NCBI GenBank assembly: GCA_947497585.1
Contig: CANMHG010000001.1
Coordinates: 1 to 64,000 of the forward strand
Source: an uncultured Bacillaceae bacterium
Lineage (GTDB): Bacteria; Bacillota; Bacilli; Bacillales; Bacillaceae_L
Direction: 5' to 3'
Length of the DNA: 64,000 nucleotides
Every line of letters begins with the position of its first letter. Position 1 is the stretch's first letter. A program made the position numbers and the translations under genes. The notes under the pieces are model-generated. The model worked only from the letters and a program-made list of their open reading frames with translations. It was not told the DNA's origin and did not search any database. This document shows positions 1-8,863 of this stretch, piece after piece.

Positions 1-85
<85 letters not shown>

Positions 86-133
86 TCTCTAGTTTTGGAC
101 ACTGTAAAGTGTATAATACTAGATTGTAATTTC

Positions 134-209
134 GGAGGATTAGCTCAGCTGGGAGAGCACCTGCCTTACAAGCAGGGGGTCGGCGGTTCGATCCCGTCAT
201 CCTCCACCA
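134..209 (+). tRNA. tRNA-Val (TAC)
   Basis: Complete cloverleaf with GGAGGAT acceptor, TTAC anticodon loop, GGTTCGATCCC T arm and encoded CCA. It is the first tRNA after 5S, as in Bacillus rrn-linked clusters. Confidence 0.95.
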
Positions 210-289
210 TAGTTTTTTCACGTAACGTAGTGAAGTGAAAATAACTTTCCTTTTAAAAAAATAACTTTGTACTTTTATTTTCTTATTAT

Positions 290-365
<76 letters not shown>

Positions 366-373
366 CTTTGTAC

Positions 374-449
374 GAGCCATTAGCTCAGTTGGTAGAGCAT
401 CTGACTTTTAATCAGAGGGTCGAAGGTTCGAATCCTTCATGGCTCACCA
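374..449 (+). tRNA. tRNA-Lys (TTT)
   Basis: Complete cloverleaf with GAGCCAT acceptor, anticodon loop CTTTTAA and encoded CCA, 8 bp after tRNA-Thr. Confidence 0.95.
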
Positions 450-486
450 TTGTTTTTTTGCGCTAGCAAAATAACATTCTATATTT

Positions 487-570
487 GCGGGTGTGGCGGA
501 ATTGGCAGACGCGCTAGACTTAGGATCTAGTGTCCATGACGTGGGGGTTCGAGTCCCTTCACCCGCACCA
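487..570 (+). tRNA. tRNA-Leu (TAG)
   Basis: Class II tRNA of 84 nt with a long variable arm, anticodon loop CTTAGGA and encoded CCA. Confidence 0.95.
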
Positions 571-609
571 ATGTTTTCTGCGTCATCAAAATAACAATTC
601 ATATGTGTT

Positions 610-684
610 GCGGAAGTAGTTCAGTGGTAGAACACCACCTTGCCAAGGTGGGGGTCGCGAGTTCGAGCCTCGTCTTCCGCTCCA
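610..684 (+). tRNA. tRNA-Gly (GCC)
   Basis: GCGGAAG acceptor, anticodon loop TTGCCAA, T arm and encoded CCA (ends CTCCA). Confidence 0.95.
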
Positions 685-708
685 AAAAACAGTCTGCTTT
701 CTTTATGT

Positions 709-797
709 GCCGGGGTGGCGGAACTGGCAGACGCACAGGACTTAAAATCCTGCGGTAGGTGACTACCGTACCGGTTCGATTCCGGTCCTCGGCACCA
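709..797 (+). tRNA. tRNA-Leu (TAA)
   Basis: Class II tRNA of 89 nt with long variable arm, anticodon loop CTTAAAA and encoded CCA. Confidence 0.95.
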
Positions 798-896
798 AAG
801 TTTTTTTCGTAACGAAGTAGAGAAAAACAACTTTCTGAAACATCACATAGCGAAAAGAACTTCCTTAAAGTGACCAGGTAATTATGTTAATTTTAT

Positions 897-973
<77 letters not shown>

Positions 974-983
974 TTTAGATACA

Positions 984-1060
984 CGGGGAGTAGCTCAGCT
1001 TGGTAGAGCACTTGGTTTGGGACCAAGGGGTCGCAGGTTCGAATCCTGTCTTCCCGACCA
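984..1060 (+). tRNA. tRNA-Pro (TGG)
   Basis: CGGGGAG acceptor, anticodon loop TTTGGGA, encoded CCA. Confidence 0.95.
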
Positions 1061-1077
1061 GTTTTTAATACTATTAT

Positions 1078-1150
1078 GGGGCCTTAGCTCAGCTGGGAGA
1101 GCGCCTGCCTTGCACGCAGGAGGTCAGCGGTTCGATCCCGCTAGGCTCCA
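1078..1150 (+). tRNA. tRNA-Ala (TGC), no encoded CCA
   Basis: GGGGCCT acceptor pairs with AGGCTCC, and the anticodon loop is CTTGCAC. After the discriminator A the DNA reads TAT, so CCA must be added by the nucleotidyltransferase. Its neighbours encode CCA. Confidence 0.93.
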
Positions 1151-1157
1151 TATTAAT

Positions 1158-1250
1158 GGAGGAATACCCAAGTCCGGCTGAAGGGATCGGTCTTGAAAAC
1201 CGACAGGGGTGTTAAAGCCCGCGGGGGTTCGAATCCCTCTTCCTCCGCCA
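1158..1250 (+). tRNA. tRNA-Ser (TGA)
   Basis: Class II tRNA of 93 nt with long variable arm, anticodon loop CTTGAAA and encoded CCA. It starts only 7 bp after tRNA-Ala. Confidence 0.95.
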
Positions 1251-1278
1251 TTATTTATTATGGCATTTAATTTTGTTT

Positions 1279-1355
1279 GGCGGTTGTGGCGAAGTGGTTA
1301 ACGCATCGGATTGTGGTTCCGACATTCGTGGGTTCGATTCCCATCAGTCGCCCCA
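1279..1355 (+). tRNA. tRNA-His (GTG)
   Basis: Eight-pair acceptor with the extra G-1, anticodon loop TTGTGGT and encoded CCA. The 140-bp spacer that follows contains AT-rich inverted repeats but no gene I could recognise. Confidence 0.94.
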
Positions 1356-1495
1356 TTTATTTAATTAAGTATCCAAAAGTACATCAATGTCGACGACATT
1401 TCGTGATATTTCCTTCAGAAATATTTCAAAATATCCTCTTGCGGTGCGGAATCATGAAGATTATCCGAAGAGGATGATTCATGTTTGCTTCTCAA

Positions 1496-1570
1496 TGGGC
1501 TATAGCCAAGCGGTAAGGCAACGGACTTTGACTCCGTCATGCGTTGGTTCGAATCCAGCTAGCCCAGCCA
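1496..1570 (+). tRNA. tRNA-Gln (TTG)
   Basis: TGGGCTA acceptor, anticodon loop CTTTGAC, encoded CCA (ends GCCA). Confidence 0.94.
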
Positions 1571-1593
1571 TTGCTTTATAATTAGCATATTAT

Positions 1594-1624
1594 GCGGGTG
1601 TAGTTTAATGGTAAAACCTCAGCC
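1594..1624 (+). pseudogene. tRNA-Gly 5' fragment (partial duplicate)
   Basis: These 31 bp, and a few bases upstream, repeat the 5' part of the complete tRNA-Gly at 1756: acceptor strand, D arm and start of the anticodon stem. The copy stops at CAGCC. It is followed by about 130 bp of unrelated sequence (1625-1755) before the full gene. It cannot fold as a tRNA. Confidence 0.85.
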
Positions 1625-1755
1625 ACGAGCATTACTTCATTGATTAAACGTCGAGTTGCCCCGACACATTTACTTCAATGAATTGTCTGGAAGAGGAAGG
1701 GGCATGTAAGGCTCTATATATCGTGAATAAATTAAAATAAGTCACAATAAATTAT

Positions 1756-1829
1756 GCGGGTGTAGTTTAATGGTAAAACCTCAGCCTTCCAAGCTGATGT
1801 CGTGAGTTCGATTCTCATCACCCGCTCCA
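1756..1829 (+). tRNA. tRNA-Gly (TCC)
   Basis: GCGGGTG acceptor, anticodon loop CTTCCAA, complete T arm and encoded CCA. It is the intact downstream copy of the fragment at 1594. Confidence 0.95.
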
Positions 1830-1842
1830 ATTGTTTTTAAAT

Positions 1843-1919
<77 letters not shown>

Positions 1920-1932
1920 TTTTTGCTTAATT

Positions 1933-2023
1933 GGGGAAGTACTCAAGAGGCTGAAGAGGCGCCCCTGCTAAGGGTGTAGGTCGTGTAAGCGGCGCGAGGG
2001 TTCAAATCCCTCCTTCTCCGCCA
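1933..2023 (+). tRNA. tRNA-Ser (GCT)
   Basis: Class II tRNA of 91 nt, anticodon loop CTGCTAA, encoded CCA. It is the last tRNA of the cluster. Confidence 0.94.
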
Positions 2024-2060
2024 GATTATATACATAGAATATCACTTAAATTATAACTAT

Positions 2061-2125
2061 AAGATCTTATATTTACTCACGGACATTCAAATAGGGTGAC
2101 TGGTGTAATATAGGATCTTTTTTAT
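2061..2125 (+). terminator. Likely terminator of the rRNA/tRNA operon
   Basis: AAGATCTTATATT pairs with AATATAGGATCTT (one G-U pair) across a loop of about 34 nt, followed by a T-rich run. It sits 38 bp after the last tRNA. The loop is long, which lowers confidence. Confidence 0.6.
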
Positions 2126-2225
2126 TTCCTCTTAAGTTACTACATATTGAAGTGTTGTCAGGGATATTTCTATTTAAATAGACTACGCTAAGAGGAGAAT
2201 CATTTCTCTGTTTGGAGGGATTTTT

Positions 2226-2516
2226 ATGAATAAAAATATATATACTTTTGTAAATGAAACAATTGAGGATACAATAGGGTTTGACTCCCGTAGTAGAGAG
2301 TGTATTCGAGGATTAATCAGAAAAGCAATTGATTTTTACAAGTTAAATTCTTACGAAGAGATTGAAGAGACTGAAGATGTTAAGATACATACTATCCATA
2401 TTGATTCTATGATTGAAGAGAATCTGCTATCTAAAGTCGTTGAGCATTCAATCAACTCTCAACATGATATAGATATTGAGGATATTTATAATGGGAAGAT
2501 TTACCGGCATTATTAA
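2226..2516 (+). CDS. Hypothetical acidic protein, 96 aa
   Basis: Not recognised. The ATG follows a clear GGAGGGA site at 2214-2220. The product is small, soluble and rich in Glu, Asp and Ile, with no Cys pair, signal peptide or membrane segment, and looks largely helical. It stands alone between the tRNA operon and a membrane protein, and its 3' side has an imperfect inverted repeat (TTAACCTCAAATGGGGTTAA). The ribosome site and codon pattern make it a likely real gene; its function is open. Confidence 0.65.
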   Translation: MNKNIYTFVNETIEDTIGFDSRSRECIRGLIRKAIDFYKLNSYEEIEETEDVKIHTIHIDSMIEENLLSKVVEHSINSQHDIDIEDIYNGKIYRHY

Positions 2517-2708
2517 GATATATATATTGTTAATCAGGCATTAACCTCAAATGGGGTTAATGTTTTTTATTACGAGCGTTGAACTTATAGAACTTTACAT
2601 TATACATATTTGACGCAACAACTAAGAATACTAAAGAAACCATTTGTATATGCAAGTGATATTTTTATCATCATGATTGGATGCAGTTCGAGAAAGGAAA
2701 CTCCATTT

Positions 2709-3575
2709 ATGAAAAATCGAATTCCTTTTATACTATTAGCAATAATACATACATTTCTTCTAATTTTTACATTATATCGTAAAGGTAAAAAAACTTACCC
2801 TTTGCTTATGATTAGTATAGGAATAGCTTATGTATTTGAGTATTTCGTTTTGAATATCTTTAGAATGTATTGGTACTTTCCTAAGTTTTTTAAAAATAAC
2901 TGGGTTGATTCAGTATTTGGTGCCTTCATGTCTCAGTCACTGTTTGTACCTTTAGCTGGAACAATGTTAACTTTATTTAATAAAGGGTGGAAATGGAGAG
3001 TAGGAGTTTCTATCACCTTCGCTATGGTAGAACGAATTTTCACCAAGTTGGGTGTTTATAAAAATAGAAAATGGAGTACAGCTTACACAGTCACTGCAAT
3101 GCCTTTTTATTTCTTTATCTTATCAAAGTGGTGGGTTGCTGTACAAAAAGGGAATAAGGTAATCATCTATCTCTCCGTCTTTTTCACTTACTGGGTGAAT
3201 TATACTAATGTCCTTTTTTTTAGTTTAGCTCTATTTAATAATTACAGGTTTAGAATAGGTTTATTAAAAGATAAATATTGGGAGCATTTTATTCTTGTGC
3301 CAATTTATACTTTCGTTTCAGGGTTCATTGGTACTATGACTACATTGCATTTAAATCGAAAGGTAAAATTGGCTGGTATAGCAGCCTTTCATTTAATTGA
3401 TCAGCTTTTGTTTAAATATAAGGTGATTCGTCCGGCTAATTCGAAAAGTTTATATTTACTCATACCAATTCATTTATCGAACTTGCTAGTCGGTGAGTAT
3501 TACTATAGTTTTATCAGGAAGAACTATAAGTTCAACAAGGGTCCCTTCAGTAAAAAGAATATAAAAAAGGGATAG
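2709..3575 (+). CDS. Polytopic membrane protein of unknown function, 288 aa
   Basis: I chose the ATG at 2709 because GAAAGGA lies about 10 bp upstream; the frame is open further up to a TTG at 2610 without a good site. The protein has roughly seven to eight hydrophobic segments rich in Phe, Tyr and Trp, separated by short basic loops, and a basic C-terminal tail ending in Lys-Lys-Gly. The segment around GVYKNRKWSTAYT faintly resembles the aromatic loop of CBO0543-type proteins (compare 19938 and 42572), but I would not assign the family. The stop codon lies inside a terminator hairpin shared with the convergent small gene. Confidence 0.7.
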   Translation: MKNRIPFILLAIIHTFLLIFTLYRKGKKTYPLLMISIGIAYVFEYFVLNIFRMYWYFPKFFKNNWVDSVFGAFMSQSLFVPLAGTMLTLFNKGWKWRVGVSITFAMVERIFTKLGVYKNRKWSTAYTVTAMPFYFFILSKWWVAVQKGNKVIIYLSVFFTYWVNYTNVLFFSLALFNNYRFRIGLLKDKYWEHFILVPIYTFVSGFIGTMTTLHLNRKVKLAGIAAFHLIDQLLFKYKVIRPANSKSLYLLIPIHLSNLLVGEYYYSFIRKNYKFNKGPFSKKNIKKG

Positions 3576-3614
3576 TTGTTACAGAATGGATTTCTGTTTA
3601 ACTATTCCTTTTGT
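3569..3614. terminator. Bidirectional terminator between convergent genes
   Basis: GGATAGTTGTTACAGAA pairs with TTCTGTTTAACTATTCC around a four-base loop, and CCTTTTGTG follows on the plus strand. It separates the membrane protein (plus) from the 54-aa gene (minus). Confidence 0.65.
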
Positions 3615-3619
3615 GTTGT

Positions 3620-3784
3620 TTAGCTAACCTTTTTAAAGTTAGGTTTGACAGCAATATTTTTAAAATTTAAATGTAAGTCTACTAATTCTTGCTCGTCAGT
3701 TTGTTTAACTCCATTCATAATCAAAACTGTAGCAGATAAACAAAGTAAAATAAGACTAAATGTAATAATCCAAGCTAAAATCAT
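3620..3784 (-). CDS. Small single-pass membrane peptide, 54 aa
   Basis: This short frame begins with ATG behind an excellent AAGGGGG site (7-bp spacing). The first 23 residues are strongly hydrophobic (starts MILAWIITFSLILL), followed by a charged tail (KQTDEQELVDLHLNFK) ending in basic residues. That layout is a single membrane anchor with a soluble C-terminus. An Fnr/CRP-type palindrome lies 62 bp upstream of the start. I do not recognise the family. Confidence 0.65.
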   Translation of the reverse strand: MILAWIITFSLILLCLSATVLIMNGVKQTDEQELVDLHLNFKNIAVKPNFKKVS

Positions 3785-3845
3785 GTTATTTCCCCCTTAT
3801 AAATGGTAAGTTAACCTTAGCTTACTAGATTTTTAAATTATTTTA

Positions 3846-3861
3846 TGTGACATAAATCACA
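3846..3861. promoter_or_regulatory. Fnr/CRP-type box TGTGACATAAATCACA
   Basis: Perfect TGTGA-N6-TCACA dyad, the Fnr/CRP consensus. It lies between the divergent 54-aa gene (minus, start 3784) and the acetyltransferase (plus, start 3954). On the minus strand a weak -10 (TAAGCT, 3824-3819) would put the box near -41.5. Confidence 0.55.
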
Positions 3862-3953
3862 AGAAAATAAGGTGAGGATGTATTAAAGAAATAGGCCTTG
3901 TAACATTGAATTAATTTGTGACCAATGCTAAAAAGGTGGGAAGGAGATAGTAG

Positions 3954-4505
3954 GTGATAGTGACTCAAACAGAATACAAAATAAAAGATCTGCAGTATGT
4001 AATACGTTCAGCGATGGAATCTGATGCTAGGCAGTTATCTGAAGTTAGATTGCAAATTGATGGTGAAACAGAAAACATGGACCGCGAAAAAGGAGAGGCA
4101 TTTATAGATGAGATGGGTTTTAAAGAGATCATAAAAGTAGATACTGCCAGATTAACTAACGTATTTTTAGTAGCAGAAGTGAATAGTAGAATTGTTGGTT
4201 TTTCAAGATGTGAAGGAAGTACCCTGAAAAGGTTATGTCACAAGGTAGAATTTGGCGTTTGTGTTTTACAGGAATTTTGGGGGCATGGAATTGGAGAAAA
4301 CCTTTTAAAGGAATCTATAAAGTGGGCAGACAATAATGGATTAAAGAAAATAACCCTGAGCGTACTTGAAACAAATGAGAAAGCAATCAAACTTTATAAA
4401 AGATATGGTTTTGAAGTAGAGGGGATCTTAAGAAGAGATAAGCTATTATCTGATGGTAACTATTATAATACGATTATAATGGGAAGGCTCCATCCTTCAT
4501 ATTGA
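3954..4505 (+). CDS. GNAT family N-acetyltransferase, 183 aa
   Basis: Start is GTG at 3954, 7 bp behind AAGGAG; another GTG follows two codons later. The GNAT fold is visible: the N-terminal IRSAMESDARQL strand-helix, the central FGVCVLQEFWGHGIGENLL segment, which is motif A with the acetyl-CoA pyrophosphate loop (RGxGxG-like, here WGHGIG), and the C-terminal NEKAIKLYKRYGF motif B. The closing DGNYYNTIIMGRL resembles RimJ/RimL and SpeG-like members. It likely transfers acetyl from acetyl-CoA to an amine; the substrate cannot be inferred. It is monocistronic with its own terminator. Confidence 0.85.
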   Translation: MIVTQTEYKIKDLQYVIRSAMESDARQLSEVRLQIDGETENMDREKGEAFIDEMGFKEIIKVDTARLTNVFLVAEVNSRIVGFSRCEGSTLKRLCHKVEFGVCVLQEFWGHGIGENLLKESIKWADNNGLKKITLSVLETNEKAIKLYKRYGFEVEGILRRDKLLSDGNYYNTIIMGRLHPSY

Positions 4506-4569
4506 GTAGCTAGTTTGAACCAACATTATGGAGAAAGTTGCTAAATTAACAATTTAACAATACGAAGAC

Positions 4570-4600
4570 ACCATTAGTTGCCAAGCTAATGGTTTTTTTA
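4570..4600 (+). terminator. Intrinsic terminator after acetyltransferase
   Basis: CCATTAG pairs with CTAATGG around an 8-base loop, followed by seven Ts. Confidence 0.85.
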
Positions 4601-4650
4601 TTTTAATGAGGACACCCATATAAAATGGGTATCCATAAAAAGAGAGTCTA

Positions 4651-4935
4651 TTACATGTTATTTTGTTTCGGGGTCAATTCTTTTGAAAACTCTGTAAGAG
4701 CTGCTAGGTTAAAATTTGGCATTGAGCCTTTTTGATCAAGGTTAACATTATTGGTCATATTTTTGATGGAGTCCATCATATTTCGATTTTTTCCTAAACT
4801 AACTAAAGCAGCACCAATTCCAATACCAATTATTGAACCCCAAAGCCATCCTTTAGAATCCTTTTTTCGTCCAAACATACTTAATAAGTCTTGGTTTTTT
4901 ATTAAATTCAAAAGTATATTGGTTATGTTGTTCAT
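4651..4935 (-). CDS. Small protein with glycine-rich membrane segment, 94 aa
   Basis: I chose the ATG at 4935 because AAAGGTG sits 8 bp upstream; the upstream in-frame GTG falls within that site. The N-terminal half is helical with a short GRKKDSKGW linker, then one hydrophobic Gly-rich segment (WGSIIGIGIGAALVSLG) and an Asn/Gln-rich tail. It resembles small Bacillus coat-associated or YtxH-like proteins only in layout, so I give no family. It is transcribed toward the acetyltransferase terminator. Confidence 0.6.
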   Translation of the reverse strand: MNNITNILLNLIKNQDLLSMFGRKKDSKGWLWGSIIGIGIGAALVSLGKNRNMMDSIKNMTNNVNLDQKGSMPNFNLAALTEFSKELTPKQNNM

Positions 4936-5183
4936 TATAATCACACCTTTAAACAGATTTTGATGCTTTTACTCCTCAACTATTACTGTTTACTTAAAGT
5001 GAATGAAGTATGATTGAAAGTTTATGGATATGTAATCAACTCCACTTCTTTCGACATATTTCTACAATCATTTCCTGAGAAATAGAACGTATGTACCATT
5101 CCAGAATATACAAAGAATAAAACAATATGCTCCAACGGAACCTATTATCGATGGGAATATCTTAGCAAAGGAGCAAAATTGCG

Positions 5184-6242
5184 ATGGTAAAAAGACATAG
5201 TAAAAGACTGCAATGCGCAATTATTACTTGTTTAATCCTTGTATTTTCCATAAGTGGGCCAATTGGGGTACATGCACAGTATAAAAATGTACCAACCAGC
5301 GGTGTAGCAATTAATGGTAAGATGGTAAATGGAATTAATCCAGTATTAATTGGTAACACCTACTATCTTCCATTGGTACCATTATCGAAAATTCTTGGCT
5401 ATAACAATATTCAGTTCTTCCAGAGTACATCAACCTTTCAGATAACAGATGGATCTACCACGATACGAACAACAATGGGGGGAACAAGAGCTAAGAAAAG
5501 TAATGAATACATTAACATCGATCCTCCAAGATGGATTAATAAAACAGCTTATGTATCGCTTCATGCGGGTAGTTCATTGTTTAATGTATATATTTCCTTT
5601 GAACCTAGCAATGGATCCTTCCAAATTCAAAAACCAGCTCAGTTGTATATCGTTCAAAGTGGAGATTCATTATGGACCATTGCAAGAGCTCACCATACAA
5701 CGGTCAGTGCGCTAAAATCTGTTAACAAATTAACATCCAATGTAATTTACAATGATCAGGTTTTAAGAATTCCACCAAGAGATAGAACACATGAACTTGA
5801 GCCAATTCGTGAAAAACAACCCGTAAAAAGTAGTAAGGGTTCGACTCTGCAAGAAAAAAGAAGAAATATTATTAATGAGGCAAAAAATTACCTTGGTGCT
5901 GGCTATAAGTTCGGAGCTACATTAGCGGAGGCGCCAAGACTATTTGATTGCTCTTCCTATACTCAGTTGGTATTTAGAAATAATGGGATATCGATTCCTA
6001 GGGTTTCTAGGGACCAAGCAAGTATAGGAACTTATGTAAAAGAACTTCAAGAAGGGGATTTATTATTCTTTACAGATAGTAACTTATATTCAGATGGAAG
6101 AGTGGGGCATGTTGGAATTTACATGGCTAATGGAAGCATGATTCATGCGTCTGCTTCAAAAGGAGTTATTATCACACCAAATGTGCTAGCTAACCCTTAC
6201 TGGGGTAAGAACTATTTATTTTCAAAAAGAGTGATTCAATAG
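5184..6242 (+). CDS. Secreted LysM/NlpC-P60 cell-wall endopeptidase, 352 aa
   Basis: The domains are a signal peptide (1-31, cleavage near VHAQ), a copper-amine-oxidase-N-like stalk domain (about 34-130), one LysM repeat (155-197, YIVQSGDSLWTIARAH) that binds peptidoglycan, and a C-terminal NlpC/P60 domain (228-352). The catalytic Cys256 is in FDCSSYTQ, and His309 and His321 are in VGHVGIY and MIHASA. Members cleave D-gamma-Glu/diamino acid bonds in stem peptides, outside the cell. Start ATG follows AAAGGAG by about 10 bp. The full triad suggests an active enzyme, probably for wall turnover or separation. Confidence 0.9.
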   Translation: MVKRHSKRLQCAIITCLILVFSISGPIGVHAQYKNVPTSGVAINGKMVNGINPVLIGNTYYLPLVPLSKILGYNNIQFFQSTSTFQITDGSTTIRTTMGGTRAKKSNEYINIDPPRWINKTAYVSLHAGSSLFNVYISFEPSNGSFQIQKPAQLYIVQSGDSLWTIARAHHTTVSALKSVNKLTSNVIYNDQVLRIPPRDRTHELEPIREKQPVKSSKGSTLQEKRRNIINEAKNYLGAGYKFGATLAEAPRLFDCSSYTQLVFRNNGISIPRVSRDQASIGTYVKELQEGDLLFFTDSNLYSDGRVGHVGIYMANGSMIHASASKGVIITPNVLANPYWGKNYLFSKRVIQ

Positions 6243-6252
6243 TTATGGGAGG

Positions 6253-6280
6253 CCGCTTCTTGTGAGCGGTTTTCTTTTTT
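6253..6280 (+). terminator. Intrinsic terminator after the wall hydrolase
   Basis: CCGCT pairs with AGCGG around a short loop, followed by TTTTCTTTTTT. Confidence 0.8.
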
Positions 6281-6336
6281 CAAAATGATAAAGGTCAGTT
6301 ATACTAAAGAAAAACAAGTACGAGGAGATATAACAA

Positions 6337-7119
6337 ATGAGAATACCCATTTATCAAATTGATGCTTTTACAAATGAATTATTTAAGGGGAATTCTGCAG
6401 CAGTTTGTCCACTGAATGAGTGGACCCAGGATGAGGTAATGCAAAATATTGCTGCAGAAAACAATTTAGCTGAAACGGCCTTTTTTGTAAAAAAAGAAAA
6501 CGATTACGAGCTGAGATGGTTTACTCCAACAGGTGAGATTGATTTGTGTGGGCATGCCACATTAGCTTCTGCTTTTGTTATCTTTACATACTTAGAAAAT
6601 GATAGAGAAGAGATAAGGTTTCATACTAAAAGTGGAATTCTGAAGGTGACAAAGGATGACGGTTTACTTACTTTAATTTTTCCATCAAGAGAAGGGGTTA
6701 TATGCGGTGAGGTTCCCGAATTACTAATCAAGGCACTAGGTAAACATCCAAAAGAAGTCTATAAGTCCAGAGATTATTTAGCTGTGTTTGAATCTGAACA
6801 GGACATTTTAGATCTTGCTCCAAATATGGAGGAATTGAAGAAACTAGATGGGGTAGGGGTTATCGTTACTGCAAAAGGAAATGAAGTTGATTTCGTATCA
6901 AGATTCTTCGCCCCAAAAATTGGAATCAATGAAGATCCTGTAACTGGATCAGCCCATTGTACCCTAGTACCATATTGGAAGAAGGTATTAGGAAAGAGTG
7001 ATTTTGTGGCATTGCAATTATCTGAAAGAGGCGGAAAGCTTTATTGCGAAGACTTAGGAGATATGGTGAAAATGTCTGGGGAAGCAGTTGCATACTTAGA
7101 GGGGTATATTAATCTGTAA
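6337..7119 (+). CDS. PhzF family protein (isomerase-like), 260 aa
   Basis: Family signatures run through the protein: N-terminal YQIDAFTNELFKGNSAAVC, NNLAETAFFV with the catalytic-type Glu46, FTPTGEIDLCGHATLASAF, and C-terminal NEDPVTGSAHC. PhzF proteins share the diaminopimelate-epimerase fold; most outside phenazine clusters have no known substrate. The length fits the short members of the family. No phenazine or amino-acid genes are adjacent, so it is probably a stand-alone housekeeping or detoxification enzyme. Start ATG follows GAGGAG. Confidence 0.88.
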   Translation: MRIPIYQIDAFTNELFKGNSAAVCPLNEWTQDEVMQNIAAENNLAETAFFVKKENDYELRWFTPTGEIDLCGHATLASAFVIFTYLENDREEIRFHTKSGILKVTKDDGLLTLIFPSREGVICGEVPELLIKALGKHPKEVYKSRDYLAVFESEQDILDLAPNMEELKKLDGVGVIVTAKGNEVDFVSRFFAPKIGINEDPVTGSAHCTLVPYWKKVLGKSDFVALQLSERGGKLYCEDLGDMVKMSGEAVAYLEGYINL

Positions 7120-7233
7120 AGTTTTATAGGTAACTAAATAAAGTTTACCAATGGTTTCTTTCTTGCTAGTAACTTTAGTTTAGCTACTATATAATAAATT
7201 GAAACTATAAACCTACCGTCGGAGCTAACTATA

Positions 7234-8781
7234 ATGAATAATGAACTTTTTGGATTTGTCGTGCTCACTTTTTTAGGAGGAATACTGAGCCTTATTTTAT
7301 GTATATACGCGTATTTAAATATAAAGAATACACCAGGTGGTAAGTATTATATAGTAGCTACACTCTTGGCTTCCTTCTTTACATTCTCATACGGATTTGA
7401 ACTACTCAGCTATGATTTAGAACAAATAAAGTTTTGGGTAAGGATGGAATACCTAGCCCTTCCATTAATACCTGTCTTTATTTTATTAATGTGTCTTGAC
7501 TATGTTGGAAAGAAGCTTAATCGAATCTTTACATTTGTCCTATTTGGAATACCATTTGTTACGATGACACTTCATCTTACAAATGATTTTCATCATCTTT
7601 ACTATTCATCTGTATCATTGAAAATAGATAGTCCATACCCTATCGTAGAGCTAGAGCCTGGATTTGGGTTTGTTATTCATTCTGTCTTTTTATATGGGGT
7701 AGTTGCAGTTAGTGTTGTTGTACTACTATTGGAACTTAGAACATTATCCTCTAAACTTAAACAACAAATCTTGTTAATGATCACTGGAGTGTTAATTCCG
7801 ATCATTGCTAGTGTCTTTTATATTACAGGTTTAAGTCCAAATGGTGTAGATATTGGTCCAGTATCAATGTGCTTTTCGTTTGTGTTTCATGGTATTGCAC
7901 TGTTATCTTATAAAATGTTTGATATTACTCCTATTGCTAGGGAAAGGATTTTTGAGAGCATTGATGAAGGTGTATTAGTATTAAATCAAAACAATATTAT
8001 TGTTGACTATAATCAAGCCATGATAAATGTGTTACCAGTGTTAAAACCTAGTTATATCGGTCAGAAATTAGATACTATTAATGTTATAGATTCAACTTTC
8101 TTATCACTAGCAATGAACGAGACAGAAACAGATTATCACTATACTGGTGAGGGAAACTCACACTATTACCAAGTCAAATTTACTCCAGTATTGAATAGTA
8201 AAAACATACTTATTGGTAAAATAATGACCTTTACGGATGTAACTAAGCGAGTGTTACTTGAGGAACAACTTAAAAGGTTGGCAAGTACAGACGGCTTAAC
8301 CAACATCTACAATCGTGCTTTTTTTGTGAAATCAGCCGAGGAATATCTTAATATAGGTACACCCATTTCAGTGATTATGTTTGATATTGATCATTTTAAG
8401 AAAGTAAATGATACATATGGTCATGTATCTGGGGATGCGGTCCTTTGTAATGTGGTCGAAATTGTAAAGAGTTGTTTAAGAGAAGAGGATCTATTCGGTA
8501 GATTCGGTGGTGAAGAGTTTCTTATTTGTTTAGCTGGAACAATAGATGAAGCTATGAACGTAGCACATTCGATCAAGGAAAGTATTCAACAGATGCCTAC
8601 TGTCGTTAGTGGTCATTGTATCTCAGTAACATCTAGTTTTGGAGTTACAAATACAGCTTTCACTGAAAGGGAACTTTCCGTGCAAGCTCTTATAAGTCAG
8701 GCAGATCAGGCTCTTTATGTAGCTAAACAGAATGGAAGAAATTGTGTCGTGTCATTTAAACAACCTGTTGAGGTTTCTTAG
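7234..8781 (+). CDS. Membrane diguanylate cyclase (7TM-PAS-GGDEF), 515 aa
   Basis: About seven membrane helices (1-225) in the style of the histidine-kinase 7TM sensor region, a PAS-like domain (about 228-340), then a GGDEF domain (about 350-505). The active loop is intact as GGEEF at 425-429, and the product-inhibition site RxxD (416-419) lies five residues before it, so c-di-GMP synthesis with feedback control is expected. It is one of three GGDEF proteins here (others at 18540 and 40561). The output could feed the c-di-GMP riboswitch at 51684. It is monocistronic with a terminator. Confidence 0.9.
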   Translation: MNNELFGFVVLTFLGGILSLILCIYAYLNIKNTPGGKYYIVATLLASFFTFSYGFELLSYDLEQIKFWVRMEYLALPLIPVFILLMCLDYVGKKLNRIFTFVLFGIPFVTMTLHLTNDFHHLYYSSVSLKIDSPYPIVELEPGFGFVIHSVFLYGVVAVSVVVLLLELRTLSSKLKQQILLMITGVLIPIIASVFYITGLSPNGVDIGPVSMCFSFVFHGIALLSYKMFDITPIARERIFESIDEGVLVLNQNNIIVDYNQAMINVLPVLKPSYIGQKLDTINVIDSTFLSLAMNETETDYHYTGEGNSHYYQVKFTPVLNSKNILIGKIMTFTDVTKRVLLEEQLKRLASTDGLTNIYNRAFFVKSAEEYLNIGTPISVIMFDIDHFKKVNDTYGHVSGDAVLCNVVEIVKSCLREEDLFGRFGGEEFLICLAGTIDEAMNVAHSIKESIQQMPTVVSGHCISVTSSFGVTNTAFTERELSVQALISQADQALYVAKQNGRNCVVSFKQPVEVS

Positions 8782-8820
8782 TTGAAATAGGAATGACAGA
8801 ATTCATATTAATATTAAAGC

Positions 8821-8863
8821 AACCTCTTTCTTAGCGTATTTCATTTAAGAGAGAGGTTTTTTA
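8821..8863 (+). terminator. Intrinsic terminator after diguanylate cyclase
   Basis: ACCTCTTTCTTA pairs with TAAGAGAGAGGT, followed by TTTTTAG. Confidence 0.85.

Noticed and set aside
4605..4635. Hairpin GATACCCAT/ATGGGTGTC as a terminator for the minus-strand gene
   Set aside because: The stem is good, but no T-run follows in either direction, so I did not list it.
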